15,598 nucleotides of DNA from Syntrophaceae bacterium UBA6252 (GTDB taxonomy: Bacteria > Desulfobacterota > Syntrophia > Syntrophales > UBA6807): the NCBI GenBank assembly GCA_002441265.1, contig DJVQ01000002.1, positions 1 through 15,598 on the forward strand, written 5' to 3'. Positions 14,641-15,598 of this stretch are shown here, piece after piece. The position numbers and the translations under genes were made by a program. Below the pieces are notes generated by a model that did no database searches, was not told where the DNA came from, and saw only the letters and a program-made list of their open reading frames with translations. Position 1 is the stretch's first letter; every line of letters starts with the position of its first letter.

Positions 14641-15546
14641 GTGGCGGGCGGCAGGGTGTACACCGTCATTGACGGGGATAAATGCAACGGGTGCGGTCTT
14701 TGTGTTGCCGTGTGTCCAACCGGGACGATCTCCATGAAAGGGGACAAGGCCGTCGTCACCGGGGATCGTTCCCTGGCATGCGGCCACTGCGCCGCCGTGT
14801 GCCCCACGGGGGCCGCCGAGGTGACGGCCCTGAATGAGAAAAACCTCGATTTCAAAAACTTCTCCCTCGACCGGCGCTGGCTTCCGCCGGGGGAGTTCGA
14901 TGCGGCCGCCCTCGTCCGTCTCATGGCCTCCCGCCGTTCCTGCCGGAATTTCAAGGATCTTCCCGTGGACCGCTCCCTCCTGGACGACCTCGTTCATGTC
15001 GCCGTAACCGCCCCGTCGGCGACGAACAGCCAGATGTGGACCTTCACCGTCCTTTCCTCGCGGGAAGCCCTCCTCGCCTGCGGGGAGGGGGTCATCGGCT
15101 TTTACAGGAGACTGAACGGTCTGGCGGAAAAGGCCTTTCTCCGGAAACTTCTCAGGATGGCGGGAAAAAGGGATCTGGACCTCTACTACCGGGAATACCT
15201 GGAAACGGTGAAGGAGGCCATCGCGGACTGGGAGCTGCGAAAAAAGGACCGCCTCTTCCACGGCGCGACGGCGGCCATCGTCATCGGTTCCCGGAAGGAT
15301 GCCATGAGCCCCCGGGAGGACGCCTTCCTTGCCGCCCAGAACATTCTTCTTTCCGCCCACGCCCTGGGACTCGGTTCGTGCCTCATCGGCTTCGCCGTGG
15401 AAGCGATGAGACGGGACCGGCGCATTCCGAGATCCCTGGGAATCCCCGACGGGGAAACGGTGGAAGGTTTTGTCGCCCTCGGCCACCCCCGCGAGACCTA
15501 CCGGCTGATCGTCGGCAGGAAGGAATTCGTCATGCGCTGCGTCTGA
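14641..15546 (+). CDS. Ferredoxin-nitroreductase fusion protein
   Basis: 301 residues. GTG 14641 is chosen because AGGAG (14631-14635) lies 5 nt upstream; a GTG at 14587 is in frame but runs through the hairpin. The N-terminus is a ferredoxin-like domain. Motif 1 is complete: Cys15, Cys18, Cys21, Cys25 (CNGCGLCVAVCP). Motif 2 reads S44-LA-Cys47-GH-Cys50-AAV-Cys54-P, with Ser where the first cysteine normally stands. The nitroreductase domain follows: RRSCR (98-102), an FMN-phosphate motif; APSATNSQ; and a C-terminal LSAHALGLGSCLIGF plus GFVALGHP. An insertion of about 50 residues between these contains the YRRLNGL...LYYREYL helices. The fusion should pass electrons from an Fe-S donor to FMN. 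The substrate is unknown; such enzymes in anaerobes reduce flavins, quinones or nitro compounds. Confidence 0.9.
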   Translation: MAGGRVYTVIDGDKCNGCGLCVAVCPTGTISMKGDKAVVTGDRSLACGHCAAVCPTGAAEVTALNEKNLDFKNFSLDRRWLPPGEFDAAALVRLMASRRSCRNFKDLPVDRSLLDDLVHVAVTAPSATNSQMWTFTVLSSREALLACGEGVIGFYRRLNGLAEKAFLRKLLRMAGKRDLDLYYREYLETVKEAIADWELRKKDRLFHGATAAIVIGSRKDAMSPREDAFLAAQNILLSAHALGLGSCLIGFAVEAMRRDRRIPRSLGIPDGETVEGFVALGHPRETYRLIVGRKEFVMRCV

Positions 15547-15598
15547 CGAACCCGAAAAATCCGAACGACGCTTTTTCGAACGGCAAAGTAAAAAGCTC

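Noticed and set aside
15553..15578. Inverted repeat CGAAAAA/TTTTTCG after the nitroreductase gene
   Set aside because: The stem is 7 bp and mostly A-T with a 12-nt loop and no following T run, so I do not call it a terminator.

Overview
The window is GC-rich bacterial DNA, densely packed with mostly housekeeping genes. The set (RadA, SerC/SerA, PurA, RsfS, ComF, a stand-alone heptose adenylyltransferase, DksA, MnmG, a TIGR01212-type radical SAM protein, a polyferredoxin and a ferredoxin-nitroreductase fusion) suggests a Gram-negative anaerobe. LPS heptose synthesis implies an outer membrane, and the iron-sulfur redox proteins imply anaerobic metabolism. A deltaproteobacterial lineage (Desulfobacterota, Syntrophales-like) is my best guess, from overall resemblance only. 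I see no IS element, phage gene, CRISPR array, rRNA or convincing tRNA.

Layout. (1) 1-1361, plus strand: the C-terminal end of an unidentified Ala/Pro-rich protein, a 48-residue membrane peptide ending in a CxxC motif, and a membrane polyferredoxin, all tightly coupled. (2) 1263-2627, minus strand: radA, overlapping the polyferredoxin tail, with a near-consensus sigma70 promoter at 2665-2693. (3) 2864-8608, plus strand: serC-serA-purA-rsfS-comF-rfaE2, with small gaps or overlaps that suggest one transcript. It is preceded by a leader with strong competing or interleaved base pairing. (4) dksA (8746-9108), with its own promoter and a 12-bp palindrome in it. (5) A minus-strand radical SAM gene (9121-10110), divergent from the next group. 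(6) mnmG, a GlmU-like left-handed beta-helix protein and an SDR oxidoreductase (10244-14293), probably one operon. (7) A 71-residue two-helix membrane protein on the minus strand, divergent from a ferredoxin-nitroreductase fusion (14641-15546). The region between these two carries a palindrome and a strong hairpin.

The genes mostly serve separate core processes: serine and AMP synthesis, ribosome silencing, heptose activation, transcription control, tRNA modification and recombination repair. The most interesting items are the CxxC mini-protein/polyferredoxin module, the structured leader before serC, and the beta-helix protein with partial GlmU acetyltransferase signatures but no nucleotidyltransferase domain. 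Also notable is the nitroreductase whose second ferredoxin motif lacks its first cysteine. None is proven to be a new system from sequence alone.
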